DNA from: Sphingopyxis terrae subsp. terrae NBRC 15098 | GTDB taxonomy: Bacteria > Pseudomonadota > Alphaproteobacteria > Sphingomonadales > Sphingomonadaceae | Assembly (NCBI RefSeq): GCF_001610975.1 | Contig: NZ_CP013342.1 | Span: 868,001 to 932,000, forward strand | Length of the DNA: 64,000 nt | Direction: 5' to 3' | In this document: one piece after another, positions 45,690 through 54,588 of the stretch | Layout: each line of letters starts with the position of its first letter | How positions within the stretch are numbered: position 1 is the stretch's first letter | The notes under the pieces: model-generated | What the model saw: only the letters and a program-made list of their open reading frames with translations | The model's database searches: none | Told to the model about the DNA's origin: nothing | Position numbers and translations under genes: made by a program

Positions 45690-46961
45690 ATGCGAATCTG
45701 GACGACAGGGCTGGTGGCAATCTGCCTCGCGATCGGCGGTGCTGGTCCGCGTGCAGCGGCGCAGGTCGCGCTGCCGTCGGCGCAGTTGCCCGAGGCCGGG
45801 CGGGTCCTGTCAACGCTGCCCGACACGGGTGTCCTTGAACGTCTGGTCGCGACGAGCGAGCGGCTGACGCAGCTTCGGCTCGACCGCATCGACGCGCTGG
45901 TGCGTAACCATCGCGACAGCATCGAGCTCGACGATCGCGGCGAGCCCGCGGTGCGCGGCGTGCTGATCGCCAGCGGCGTCGACGACGCCATGATCCGGCG
46001 TGCGGCAGAGGCAGGTTTCGCCCTGATCGAGCGCGAGCGTATCGAGGGACTCGATCTCGATCTTGCACGATTTTCTGTGCCCGAAGGGCGCCGCCTGGCC
46101 CGCGCGCGCAAACAGCTTGCGAAGCTGCTGCCCGCTGCCGCGGTCGATGCCGACAATCTCTATTTCGCGAGCGGCCCCGGCGGCGCACTGCCCAGGTCGG
46201 CGCTCGCGACGACTGCGGGCGGCGGCAAGGCCAGCCTTGGCCTGATCGACGGCGGGGTCGCGGCGCATCCGTCGCTGGCGGGGCGTGTCGAGCAGCGCGG
46301 CTTTGCAAGGGGCGCCCCGACGGCGAGCCGCCACGGCACGGCGGTTGCCTCGCTGCTCGTCGGCAGCGGCGCGATAACGGGCGCCGCCGCCGGACAGCGG
46401 CTACTGGCCGCCGATGTCTATGGCACCGATCCCGCCGGCGGGAACGCCAGCGCGATCGCCCGTGCGCTCGGCTGGCTTGCGCAAAGCCGCGTCGCGGTGA
46501 CGACGATCAGCCTGGTCGGTCCCGACAACAAGCTGCTGTCGGCCGCGGTGCGGCGTGCGCAACAGCGCGGAATGTTTATCGTCGCCGCGGTCGGCAACGA
46601 CGGGCCCGCAGCGCCGCCCGCCTATCCGGCCTCCTATCGGGGTGTTTTTGCGGTGACCGGCGTCGACGCGAAAGGGCGCGTTCTACCCGAGGCGGGCCGC
46701 GCGCTGCACGTCGATTTCGCCGCACCCGGCGATGCGGTGCTGGCGGCGACGGGCACCGCGGGCACCGACCGGCTGCGCGGAACCTCCTTTGCCGCACCGC
46801 TCGTTGCGGGGCGGCTGGCCCTTCGCTATCCCGCTCCATCGGTGGACCGCATCGGTCCGGCCGTCACCGGGCTGGTGATGGAAGCGCGCGACCTTGGCCA
46901 TAAGGGGCGCGACAAAGTCTACGGCCATGGCCTGATTTGCGGCGCTTGCGGCGGCCGCTGA
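45690..46961 (+). CDS. Secreted S8 (subtilisin-type) serine protease
   Basis: This 423-aa exported protease has a signal peptide (WTTGLVAICLAIGGAGPRAAAQ), an N-terminal propeptide-like domain of about 150 residues, and the subtilisin triad Asp (GLIDGGV, about 187), His (SRHGTAVASLL, about 215) and Ser (GTSFAAPLVAG, about 366). The usual DTG reads DGG. An oxyanion Asn lies in AVGNDGPAAPPAYPA. The ATG at 45690 begins directly at the signal. The gene follows the divergent ECF promoter, so it is probably induced by the ECF factor in envelope or surface stress. Confidence 0.88.
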   Translation: MRIWTTGLVAICLAIGGAGPRAAAQVALPSAQLPEAGRVLSTLPDTGVLERLVATSERLTQLRLDRIDALVRNHRDSIELDDRGEPAVRGVLIASGVDDAMIRRAAEAGFALIERERIEGLDLDLARFSVPEGRRLARARKQLAKLLPAAAVDADNLYFASGPGGALPRSALATTAGGGKASLGLIDGGVAAHPSLAGRVEQRGFARGAPTASRHGTAVASLLVGSGAITGAAAGQRLLAADVYGTDPAGGNASAIARALGWLAQSRVAVTTISLVGPDNKLLSAAVRRAQQRGMFIVAAVGNDGPAAPPAYPASYRGVFAVTGVDAKGRVLPEAGRALHVDFAAPGDAVLAATGTAGTDRLRGTSFAAPLVAGRLALRYPAPSVDRIGPAVTGLVMEARDLGHKGRDKVYGHGLICGACGGR

Positions 46962-46980
46962 CACTTTTTCGATATTTTCC

Positions 46981-47006
46981 GGAAGAAAGTCGAACACGCC
47001 ATCGTT
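46981..47006 (+). promoter_or_regulatory. ECF-type promoter of the glycine-rich protein gene
   Basis: GGAAG (46981-46985) and CGTT (47003-47006) are separated by exactly 17 bp. The site shares GGAAGAAA and ATCGTT with the divergent promoter at 45612. The expected transcription start is about 40 bp before the gene start at 47055. Confidence 0.65.
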
Positions 47007-47054
47007 CTCTCCACAGGCCCCACCCCCTCGGGTCGCACATTCAGGAGTAGGACA

Positions 47055-47978
47055 ATGGCACATCGTATTTTCATTCCGGCCATCGCGCTCGCCGCCACGG
47101 CCATGGCATTTTCGACGCCCGCTTCGGCGCAGCTGCTGGGCGGCAGCGGCGGACTGACCGGCGGCCTCGGCGGATCGCTGGGCGGTACGCTCGGCAATCC
47201 GGCCGGTCCCATCGGCGGCACGCTCGGCAGCGCGGGCGAACTTGGCGGCACCGGCCGCGGCGACGCGAATATCGACCGCCGCTCGGGCCGTGTGCAGGGC
47301 AAGGGCAATGCAGGGGCAAACGGCAAGGGCACGGCGAACGGAAACGCCAATCTTCTCGGCAACCCGATCGGCGGGACGGTCGATGGCTCCGGCAGTGCTT
47401 CGGGCAACGGCAGCCTCGACGCGCAGGCCGTCGGAACCGATTTCGTCGGCCAGACCGCACGCAGCGCCGTCGGCACGGCGCAAGGAACCGCTTCGACCGT
47501 CACCGGAACGGCGCGCGGCGCGGTCGGCAACGTCCGCGATCGAACGGGTGGCGCAGCTTCGGGCCTTTCGGGTGCCGCGAACGGCGCGGGCTCAGGAGCG
47601 GGCGGCTTCCAGGGCAGCCTTGGCCAGTTGGCCGTCGCGGGCAGCGGCGCCGCATCGGGCGCGGGCGTGTTCGCGGTCGAACCCGGCATGGCGGTGACCG
47701 ACGCGCGCGGCAAGGTAATCGGCTATGTTCAGGATATCCGTCAGACCGGCCGCGGTGTTGTGCAGGCGGTGACAGTCGAGGTCGGCAACCGTGTCGCGAC
47801 GATCCCCGCCGCAAGCTTTACCGGATCGGGCGATGTCCTCGTCACCGGCATGACCAAGGGCGAGCTAAAGAAAGCGGCCGAACGGCAGCAAGATGCCGGC
47901 GGCCAGCCGCAGAACGAGGCCGCTCCGCAGGCCGCACCCGCGGGCCAGCGCGCCGAGCGCGGCGCCCGCAAAGATTGA
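47055..47978 (+). CDS. Secreted glycine-rich protein with PRC-barrel-like tail
   Basis: This 307-aa exported protein has a signal peptide (IALAATAMAFSTPASAQ), a low-complexity glycine/serine/alanine-rich middle (GGSGGLTGGLGGSLGG and repeats rich in GNA, GTA), and a folded tail (about residues 210-275: AVEPGMAVTDARGKVIGYV and VVQAVTVEVGNRVATIP) that resembles a PRC-barrel. The C-terminus is basic and disordered. It is probably a surface or periplasmic matrix component under the ECF factor. No function is established. Confidence 0.75.
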   Translation: MAHRIFIPAIALAATAMAFSTPASAQLLGGSGGLTGGLGGSLGGTLGNPAGPIGGTLGSAGELGGTGRGDANIDRRSGRVQGKGNAGANGKGTANGNANLLGNPIGGTVDGSGSASGNGSLDAQAVGTDFVGQTARSAVGTAQGTASTVTGTARGAVGNVRDRTGGAASGLSGAANGAGSGAGGFQGSLGQLAVAGSGAASGAGVFAVEPGMAVTDARGKVIGYVQDIRQTGRGVVQAVTVEVGNRVATIPAASFTGSGDVLVTGMTKGELKKAAERQQDAGGQPQNEAAPQAAPAGQRAERGARKD

Positions 47979-47999
47979 GACCCACCGGCCCCAAAGGGG

Positions 48000-48027
48000 A
48001 ATGCGCCGGCCATCGTGCCGGCGCATT
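48000..48027 (+). terminator. Hairpin after the glycine-rich protein gene
   Basis: AATGCGCCGGC and GCCGGCGCATT are perfect 11-bp arms around a 6-nt loop, 22 bp after the stop at 47978. A short T-rich stretch (TTCTG) follows. Confidence 0.75.
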
Positions 48028-48119
48028 CTGACGCCTGGCGGCGTCTGAAACTCTCAACGATTCCCGACCGTCGGCTTTCAGATTGCAAACCAAAGAAAGC
48101 GGACGGGAGCTACTTCCAG

Positions 48120-48294
48120 GAAAAGTTTGGCCGCAGCGTATTTGTCAGTGCCGCGCCGTGCGCCTACCCGCCTTGTCTGCGCATCCGGCTCCGGCGCCGA
48201 GGAAATGCGCCTTCGGCTCCGCGGTCACCTGATCGATGGCAATGTCCTCCGTTACCGCTTCTATCGCCCTCCGGCCCCGCATGAACGGCCATGA
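48120..48294 (+). pseudogene. Decayed paralog of the 72-aa protein at 58498
   Basis: The frame ending at 48294 reads RLVCASGSGAEEMRLRLRG, then HLIDGNVLRYRFYRPP, closely matching the C-terminal half of the protein at 58498 (RLVC-GAEEMRLRLRGHLI-FYRPP). Upstream, a weakly similar piece (RSVFVSAAP against QGVSISAIEP) continues in a different frame, consistent with a small deletion. No good start codon or ribosome site is present, so it is probably inactive. Confidence 0.6.
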
Positions 48295-48467
48295 GGCCGG
48301 CACGAGATTCTGCGGTCGGCGAACGACTCTGCCGAACTCGAATAATATCGGTATTCGTGCCGCACATTTATCGGGATGTGCTATAGACATCCCATCACCT
48401 GAAATCGAACAAGCTCGATGTGACAGAGGGACGATCCGTGCTCTCGCTTGATGCAGGAGCACACACC

Positions 48468-48656
48468 ATGTGCCTTATTCAATTGCTCGAAGACGAGCAG
48501 ATCGCGCTCGCGCGATACGCCGCCGCAACAAATCCCTCGGCGATCGACCGTTATGGGCGCCTGATCGAGGGGATCGGTCGGCGTCTGACGGCCTTTCCCT
48601 ACCAGCATCGCCCCTATTTTCCGCTCAACAGATTGCCGACGCAAACGGCTCGCTAG
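48468..48656 (+). CDS. Small hypothetical protein (62 aa)
   Basis: A short frame beginning MCLIQLLEDEQIALARYAAA follows an AGGAG ribosome site at a 9-bp distance. It is rich in Leu, Arg and Ala, likely helical at the start and basic at the end (PYFPLNRLPTQTAR). No family is recognised. It lies between the decayed paralog and a second small basic gene. Confidence 0.5.
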   Translation: MCLIQLLEDEQIALARYAAATNPSAIDRYGRLIEGIGRRLTAFPYQHRPYFPLNRLPTQTAR

Positions 48657-48703
48657 CACGTTCGCGAACACGCGCATCCTGAAACCCAAGAAAGATATCT
48701 GAC

Positions 48704-48838
48704 ATGGCCAAATCGCAAAAACGCAGCAATCGCGAAATTCGCAAACCCAAGGCCGCCAAGGCGAAGCCGCCGACCGCGCTCGCAGCCCAAGAGGCCTCCG
48801 CGGTGCAGATGACCGTCAAGCCGAAGGGCAATCGCTGA
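48704..48838 (+). CDS. Small basic hypothetical protein (44 aa)
   Basis: The 44-codon frame begins MAKSQKRSNREIRKPKAAK and ends TVKPKGNR. It is very rich in Lys, Arg and Ala and has the look of small basic proteins of sphingomonads that are annotated only as hypothetical. No strong ribosome site is seen (AAGAAAGATATCTGAC precedes it). The stop lies 7 bp before the 3' end of the oppositely oriented oxidoreductase pseudogene. Confidence 0.6.
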   Translation: MAKSQKRSNREIRKPKAAKAKPPTALAAQEASAVQMTVKPKGNR

Positions 48839-48845
48839 CGCGCCT

Positions 48846-50081
48846 TCAAAAACTGCGGTGGAAGCTGACCAGATCGGCGTCGGGATCGCCATAGCCGCAA
48901 ATCAGGCCGCGCAGCATCTGCGCGGCCATCATCGAGAAGGTGATGCCATTGCCGCCATATCCCATCGCGGCGTAGCAGTTCGGCATGCCGGGAATGCGGC
49001 CGATGGTCGGTGTCCCGACCGGGCTGTCACCGAAACTGCCGGCCCAGCTATAGGCAGGCGTCGCGTCCACTCCTGGCAGCAGGGAAGCAAGCTTTCGCGA
49101 CAGCGTCGCTGCTTTATCGGAGAGCTTCGCATCGCGGAGAGCTGGATCGCTTATTTCTTCATCCTCGCCGCCGCAGATGATTTCTCCGCGTGGGGTCGTC
49201 CGGATGTAGAGATAGGGATCGGCGGCTTCCCATATCATCGCGGCGGTCGGCCAGATGGCCCGCGGCTGCGGGCGCGTCGCGATCGACCAGCTCGAGATGA
49301 TCTTGTTCCCCTTGCGAGGAATCCCCTTCATCATCTCATAACCCGTTGCCATGACGACATGGCGCGCGCGAATACTTGGCCCGCGGGCCGAGACCAACGC
49401 TACACCTTCACCCGTCGGCGCGATGTCGCAGATATCGACGGGCGAGTAGAGCCGGGCGCCCCGTGTCAGCGCGACGTTCAGATAGCCTGCCGTCAGGCGG
49501 CGCGGATCGGCGGAATAATTGCCAAAGCCTAGCAGCGCGTGGCGTCCCTTGATCCCGTAGCGATCCAGCACTGCGGCCGGTTTGAGCAGCTCGACCTCGA
49601 ACCCCGCGCGCCGCCGGGCGTCGGCTTCATGCGCAAGACCTTCGGCGTCGAGGACGTTGCCGTCGAGATAGATCGAGGCGCGCGTCGCCCCATCGACGGC
49701 AAGGCCCAGCCGCTCGGTCCGTTCGCGTAATGCGTCAACCGACTGGCGCGATCGCCGCCAGATGCGTTCGGCCTTTTCGCGCCCGATCCGCTCGGCCATC
49801 GAGGTCAGCGGGATATCGAGCTCTTATTGCAGCAGGGCGGTCGACGCGGCGGTCGATCCTTCGGCGGGACCCCGGCGATCGACGATCACGATGTTGAGCC
49901 CCGCTTCCGACAACGTCTCCGCGATCAGCGCGCCCGACACGCCAGCCCCGACGACGACAACGTCGCACGCGATATCCCTTATCAGCGACCGCGCAGCGAT
50001 CGCGGGACGACGCCGTGCCGACCAGATCGACTGGCCGGTCCTAAGATAGCGATGATGGGTCGCCGATGCGCGGCTCACCAT
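48846..50081 (-). pseudogene. FAD-dependent oxidoreductase interrupted by one in-frame TAA
   Basis: A 411-codon D-amino-acid-oxidase-type flavoprotein gene. The first 85 codons (50081 to 49827) carry the FAD-binding CDVVVVGAGVSGALIAE and end ASTALLQ. A TAA at 49826-49824 follows, then the same frame continues ELDIPLTSMAERIGREKA to a normal stop at 48846, with GYGGNGITFS near the end. Relatives have LLQYELD here, so a Tyr codon (TAT) probably became TAA. A start at 49799 would lack the FAD-binding motif. It is last in the minus-strand train, 9 bp after katE. Confidence 0.85.
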
Positions 50082-50090
50082 GACGGGCGA

Positions 50091-52238
50091 TCAGGCAAGA
50101 TCGCGCACCTTGGCTTCGCGGGCCCAATGGCGCCGGGTGCCGACGCTTTCGAACTTGTCGATCGCAACGACACCGCCGTCCTTCTCGACCCCCGCCTTGT
50201 CGAGCAGCAATTGCGTCGCTTCGTCATGCGCGATCGTCTTGCAATGGCCATAAGCGTCCATGAACCACTGGACCGCCGCGCCCTGCCCCGACAGCGCCTT
50301 GGCCTGTTCTTCGGTCAGGATCGAAGCCACCGCGTCGAACAGCACCGAGGGCGAGCCCGCGAGCTGGCCGTCGGCCTTGAGCGTACCGCCCTTGACCTTG
50401 ATCCCGCCGACCTTGGGCGCGACGAGGAAGACGGTGCCACCGGCGCTTTCGATGTCGCCCTTCAGCTTATCGATCACCGCCTTGTCCGATCCTTCGGCAA
50501 AGAGGATCGCGACCTTGCGGCCCTCCATCGTATCGTCGGCATTCTTCTGGATAGACAGCGCGTCGGAGGTTTTGAGATCGACCGGCGCACGCGCAGCCTT
50601 TTCCTTCGCCGGCAGATCGATCGCGAGTCCCATGGCGACACGCGTCGCGAGATCCTCGTCGATGTTGCGAAGCTGGCCAACGACCCGGGCGCGGACGTGA
50701 TCGAGTGTGACCTTCGACAGTTCGAAAACCAGCGCCGAGGCGATATGCGCCTGCTCATTCTCGGTCTGCGACAAATAGAACATGCGCGCCTGGCTGAAAT
50801 GATCGGCGAAAAGCGCCGCGCGAATGCGCAGCTTCTGCGCGGGATCGTTGCGTTCGTCATTGGCGGCAAAGCTCTTGAAACCCGTATCGGCGCTTGCGCG
50901 CGGACCGCCATTCTCGCCGGCCTCGGCAAGACTGTTGGGTTCGTAATTGGCGCGCCCGGTCGGCACGAGCGTCTGCATCATCCCGTCGCGCTGGAAATTG
51001 TGAAACGGACATTTGGGCGCGTTGATCGGTATCTGGTGAAAATTGGTCGTTCCCAGCCGCGACTTCTGCGTGTCGAGATAGGAAAAGAGCCGGCCCTGCA
51101 GCAGCGGATCGTTACTGAAATCGATGCCCGGAATGATATTCGACGGCAAGAAAGCGACTTGTTCGGTTTCGGCGAAGAAATTGTCGACATTGCGGTTGAG
51201 CGTCATACGGCCGACGATGTCAACCGGGATATCTTCCTCAGGGATCAGCTTGGTCGCGTCGAGCACGTCATAAGGCTGCTTCTCGGCGAAGGCTTCGTCG
51301 AACACCTGCACGCCCAGATCCCACGCCGGGAAGTCGCCCGCTTCGATCGCCTCGAACAGGTCGCGGCGAAGGAAATCGGGATCGGCACCCGCGATCTTGA
51401 CCGCTTCGTCCCAAGTCGTCGACTGGATGCCGAGCACTGGCTTCCAGTGGAATTTGACGAACTTGCCCTCGCCATCGTCGTTGACGAAGCGAAAGGTGTG
51501 GACGCCGAAGCCCTCGATCATCCGAAAGCTGCGCGGGATCGCGCGGTCGGACATCGCCCACATGATCATGTGCATCGCCTCCGGCATCAGGCCGATGAAG
51601 TCCCAGAAGGTATCGTGCGCGCTTGCTGCCTGCGGATAGCCGCGATCGGCCTCCATCTTGACGCTGTGAACGAGGTCGGGGAATTTCATCGCGTCCTGGA
51701 TGAAGAAGACCGGGATATTGTTGCCAACGAGATCCCAATTGCCGCTGTCGGTGTAGAGTTTGACCGCAAAGCCGCGCACGTCGCGCGGGGTATCGACAGA
51801 TCCGGCGCCGCCCGCGACGGTCGAGAAGCGGGCGAAGACGGGGCAAGTCGCGCCCTCCTTTTGCAGGATCGACGCCTTTGTCAGCCCGGGGATTGCCTTG
51901 GTGCATTCGAACACGCCGTGCGCGCCCGAGCCGCGGGCGTGGACGATGCGCTCGGGGATACGCTCGTGGTCGAAATGGAAGATTTTCTCGCGAAGTACAA
52001 AGTCTTCGAGTAGCGTCGGCCCGCGTTCGCCGGCGCGCAGCGAATTCTGGTTGTCCGAGATGCGGTGGCCGAAATTGTCGGTGAGATAGGCGGACGCATC
52101 GGCGACCCCATCCGCGACGGCCTGATGCAGTTCATAGCCATTCCCCCGGCTATCGGCTTGCTCAATCTGGCGCTCTCCCGGCTGATGGTCGCGAAGGGCG
52201 TGGTCGGTCGCAGGGGACGGCGCGGACTTCTTGGCCAT
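50091..52238 (-). CDS. katE: Large-subunit catalase (HPII type)
   Basis: This 715-aa clade-II catalase decomposes hydrogen peroxide. The active-site His is in [13 protein letters not shown], Asn in [14 protein letters not shown], and the proximal haem Tyr in [14 protein letters not shown]. About 150 extra C-terminal residues ([20 protein letters not shown] and on) form the flavodoxin/DJ-1-like domain of HPII enzymes. A large catalase preceded by an oxidoreductase gene in a stress train fits the general stress response of sphingomonads. The start follows AAGGAACC. Confidence 0.95.
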   Translation of the reverse strand: MAKKSAPSPATDHALRDHQPGERQIEQADSRGNGYELHQAVADGVADASAYLTDNFGHRISDNQNSLRAGERGPTLLEDFVLREKIFHFDHERIPERIVHARGSGAHGVFECTKAIPGLTKASILQKEGATCPVFARFSTVAGGAGSVDTPRDVRGFAVKLYTDSGNWDLVGNNIPVFFIQDAMKFPDLVHSVKMEADRGYPQAASAHDTFWDFIGLMPEAMHMIMWAMSDRAIPRSFRMIEGFGVHTFRFVNDDGEGKFVKFHWKPVLGIQSTTWDEAVKIAGADPDFLRRDLFEAIEAGDFPAWDLGVQVFDEAFAEKQPYDVLDATKLIPEEDIPVDIVGRMTLNRNVDNFFAETEQVAFLPSNIIPGIDFSNDPLLQGRLFSYLDTQKSRLGTTNFHQIPINAPKCPFHNFQRDGMMQTLVPTGRANYEPNSLAEAGENGGPRASADTGFKSFAANDERNDPAQKLRIRAALFADHFSQARMFYLSQTENEQAHIASALVFELSKVTLDHVRARVVGQLRNIDEDLATRVAMGLAIDLPAKEKAARAPVDLKTSDALSIQKNADDTMEGRKVAILFAEGSDKAVIDKLKGDIESAGGTVFLVAPKVGGIKVKGGTLKADGQLAGSPSVLFDAVASILTEEQAKALSGQGAAVQWFMDAYGHCKTIAHDEATQLLLDKAGVEKDGGVVAIDKFESVGTRRHWAREAKVRDLA

Positions 52239-52290
52239 GGTCGGTTCCTTGAATTTTGAGGGGCTTGCCTCCTCAACCCCCCGCTCGCGC

Positions 52291-53280
52291 TTAGGTTTCG
52301 CCGCGTGTCGCTTTCTCTGACTGTTTCTGGTCGACCATCACATTCCCATCCTGTTCGCGCAGCCAATTGTGGAGCCGCGTCGCCGCCATCGCGCCCTGTC
52401 CCGTCGCGACGCTGATTTGATCGAGACCTTCGATGACGTCGCCCGCGGCATAGATGCCGGGAAGCAGTCCGTCCGAAAAGGCGCTGAACGGAATGCAACC
52501 CTTTGGATCGGTCAGCGGATCCAGCATCGCCGCTAGTTCGCTGCGGGGTGTCGATCCGAACGCGGGATAGACCGTATCGAACCGGCGCGGCGCGGTTTCC
52601 CCCTCGATGGCAACAAGCATCTCGTCCTCAGTAGCCTCAAGTCGCAGCACCCGGCCTTCGATAACATCGACACCGCTCGCCGCGAGTTCGCGCCGCTGCG
52701 CTTCGGTGAGCGCAACCTGCCATTTCGGGATCAGCGTGACGTCGCTCGAATATTGCCGCAGGAACATCGCCTCTGCGGCGCCATGCAGGTCGGAGCCGAG
52801 AACCGCGATCCGCTCGTTGCTATGTTCGAAGCCGTCGCAGATCGGGCAATAGCGAAGCACCCCGTTCCGAACCGCCGCGTTATGATCCCCGCCGTCGAGC
52901 TTCGCGAGATTGGTGTCGACGCCCGTCGCCAAGATCAGACCGCGCGCGTTGACGGTACCCCCGCCTTCGAGGCGCGCGTGAAACATCGTCCGGTCCTCGT
53001 GCCGGGCGATTGCGACAACCCGGCGCTCGACTATCTCGGCGCCGTAACGCGTGGCATGATCGCTCATGCGCGTGATGAGATCGCGACCCGCGATGCCGTC
53101 CGGAAATCCAGGGACATTGCGCGAACGCGGCACCCACAGGGCGCGCGAACGTCCGTCATGTACCACACGTACTTTTCTCCGGTAGCGCGCGAGATACAGT
53201 GCGGCCGTCAGACCGGCTGGCCCCGCGCCGACGATCAATACATCGATCGCCGATCCTTCGCCTGCAGAAAACGGCGTCAT
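52291..53280 (-). CDS. Thioredoxin-reductase-like FAD/NAD(P) oxidoreductase
   Basis: This 329-aa flavoprotein has the FAD motif VLIVGAGPAGLTAALYLARY, the redox site CPICDGFE at about residue 145, a second nucleotide-binding region (IAVLGSDLHGAAEA) and GIYAAGDVIEGLDQIS at the C-terminus. The CPIC replaces the usual CATC of thioredoxin reductases, so the partner may differ. The start overlaps the GH130 stop by 4 bp (ATGA). It lies 52 bp before katE. Confidence 0.88.
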   Translation of the reverse strand: MTPFSAGEGSAIDVLIVGAGPAGLTAALYLARYRRKVRVVHDGRSRALWVPRSRNVPGFPDGIAGRDLITRMSDHATRYGAEIVERRVVAIARHEDRTMFHARLEGGGTVNARGLILATGVDTNLAKLDGGDHNAAVRNGVLRYCPICDGFEHSNERIAVLGSDLHGAAEAMFLRQYSSDVTLIPKWQVALTEAQRRELAASGVDVIEGRVLRLEATEDEMLVAIEGETAPRRFDTVYPAFGSTPRSELAAMLDPLTDPKGCIPFSAFSDGLLPGIYAAGDVIEGLDQISVATGQGAMAATRLHNWLREQDGNVMVDQKQSEKATRGET

Positions 53281-54581
53281 TGTGCGGCCCGCGCCGGATA
53301 ATCCATGGCCGCGAGGATTTCCGTTATCGCGACGAACGCAAAGCAGACCGAGCTGTCCGCGACGCCATAGGGGAGGAAGATATCGTCGCCGACGCGGATC
53401 GCGCCGCAGGTGTACACGACATTGGGGACATAGCCCTCGCGATCCTCGTCGGCGGCGGAGAGGATGGGGTTGGCGGTACGTCCGATCACCTTTGACGGAT
53501 CGGCCTTGTCGAGCAGCACGGCGCCGATCGAATATTTGCGCATCGCACCAACGCCGTGCGTGAGCACCAGCCAGCCCTCGTCGAGCTCGATCGGCGCGCC
53601 GCAATTGCCGATCTGGATTAGCTCCCATGGAAAGCGTGGTTCGAGCAGCAGTTCGCCGTCCTCCCACTGATCGACCGCGTCCGAGCGCAGCAAGTAGAGA
53701 TTCTTGCCGTCCTGCCGACCGATCATGCAAAATTGCCCGTCGATCTTGCGCGGGAAAAGCGCCATACCCTTGTTACGCCCCGCCTTGCCTTTGATAGGGG
53801 TCAGGGTGAAATCTTTGAAATCGCGGGTCCGGAGCAGTTCCGACTGGATGTCCCGGCCGCTGTAGGCCGTGTAGGTCCCTATCCATTCGCTCTTGCCGCT
53901 GTCGCGCTCGAACTCGAGCAGCCGGAGATCCTCGAGACCGTTGCGCTGCGCCTCGGTGATCGGAAAGATCACGGTTCCGGACAGTGAGCTGTCCTTCTGA
54001 CGGTAGAGCGAAACGACATCGTCGGGCTTGTCCTCGCGATGCTGACCCGGCATCGCCGCAGTGGCGAAAGCCGGCTGCGGCATCAGAGTCAGTTCGCGGT
54101 CGCCCGTGACGATCCCCTCCCGAAAGGCGATCGTCGAAATATGGCCTTCGCCGACCGCCCGCAGCGACAGCAGGATTCGGATGCAACCTTCCCCCAGGCC
54201 CGTCTGGTCGGGATGGCGCACGACGCTGGGGTTCATCACCGCCGCTGCGGCGTAGCTATATTCGTGGCAAAAATAGGCGCCGATCAAGAGACGCATCTCG
54301 TGCTTCAGCGTCAGGGCTTCGAGACCGAGCTTCGGTTCGATCTGCTTGAAACGGTCCTCGAACACCTTCTCGATCTGCCAGTGCCGATCGGCGAAATCGC
54401 GCAGGACCACGCCGAGTTCGGCGCGCACGGTGCGCGTATCGAGCGCAACGATTTCGCGTGCCAGACGCTTCACGCGCTCAAGATCGGGGCCGGAAGCTTG
54501 CCATGCGAGGTGAAAAGGCCGGACGACAACGCGCGTCGGGTCCGCGTGGAGCCGCAATTCGTCGTGGACCAGATGCACCAT
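53277..54581 (-). CDS. GH130-family glycoside phosphorylase
   Basis: This 434-aa protein resembles GH130 enzymes, which phosphorolyse beta-mannosides and related oligosaccharides. It has MNPSVVRHPDQ, then SEWIGTYTAYSGRDIQSEL, GRNKGMALFPRKIDGQFCMIGRQDG, and near the end NCGAPIELDEGWLVLTHGVG and DREGYVPNVVYTCGA, all typical of the family's five-blade propeller. It is 7 bp downstream of the GT4 gene and overlaps the next gene by 4 bp. The linkage acted on is not known; the partner glycosyltransferase suggests a stress-linked oligosaccharide. Confidence 0.85.
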   Translation of the reverse strand: MVHLVHDELRLHADPTRVVVRPFHLAWQASGPDLERVKRLAREIVALDTRTVRAELGVVLRDFADRHWQIEKVFEDRFKQIEPKLGLEALTLKHEMRLLIGAYFCHEYSYAAAAVMNPSVVRHPDQTGLGEGCIRILLSLRAVGEGHISTIAFREGIVTGDRELTLMPQPAFATAAMPGQHREDKPDDVVSLYRQKDSSLSGTVIFPITEAQRNGLEDLRLLEFERDSGKSEWIGTYTAYSGRDIQSELLRTRDFKDFTLTPIKGKAGRNKGMALFPRKIDGQFCMIGRQDGKNLYLLRSDAVDQWEDGELLLEPRFPWELIQIGNCGAPIELDEGWLVLTHGVGAMRKYSIGAVLLDKADPSKVIGRTANPILSAADEDREGYVPNVVYTCGAIRVGDDIFLPYGVADSSVCFAFVAITEILAAMDYPARAAQ

Positions 54582-54588
54582 AATCCCC

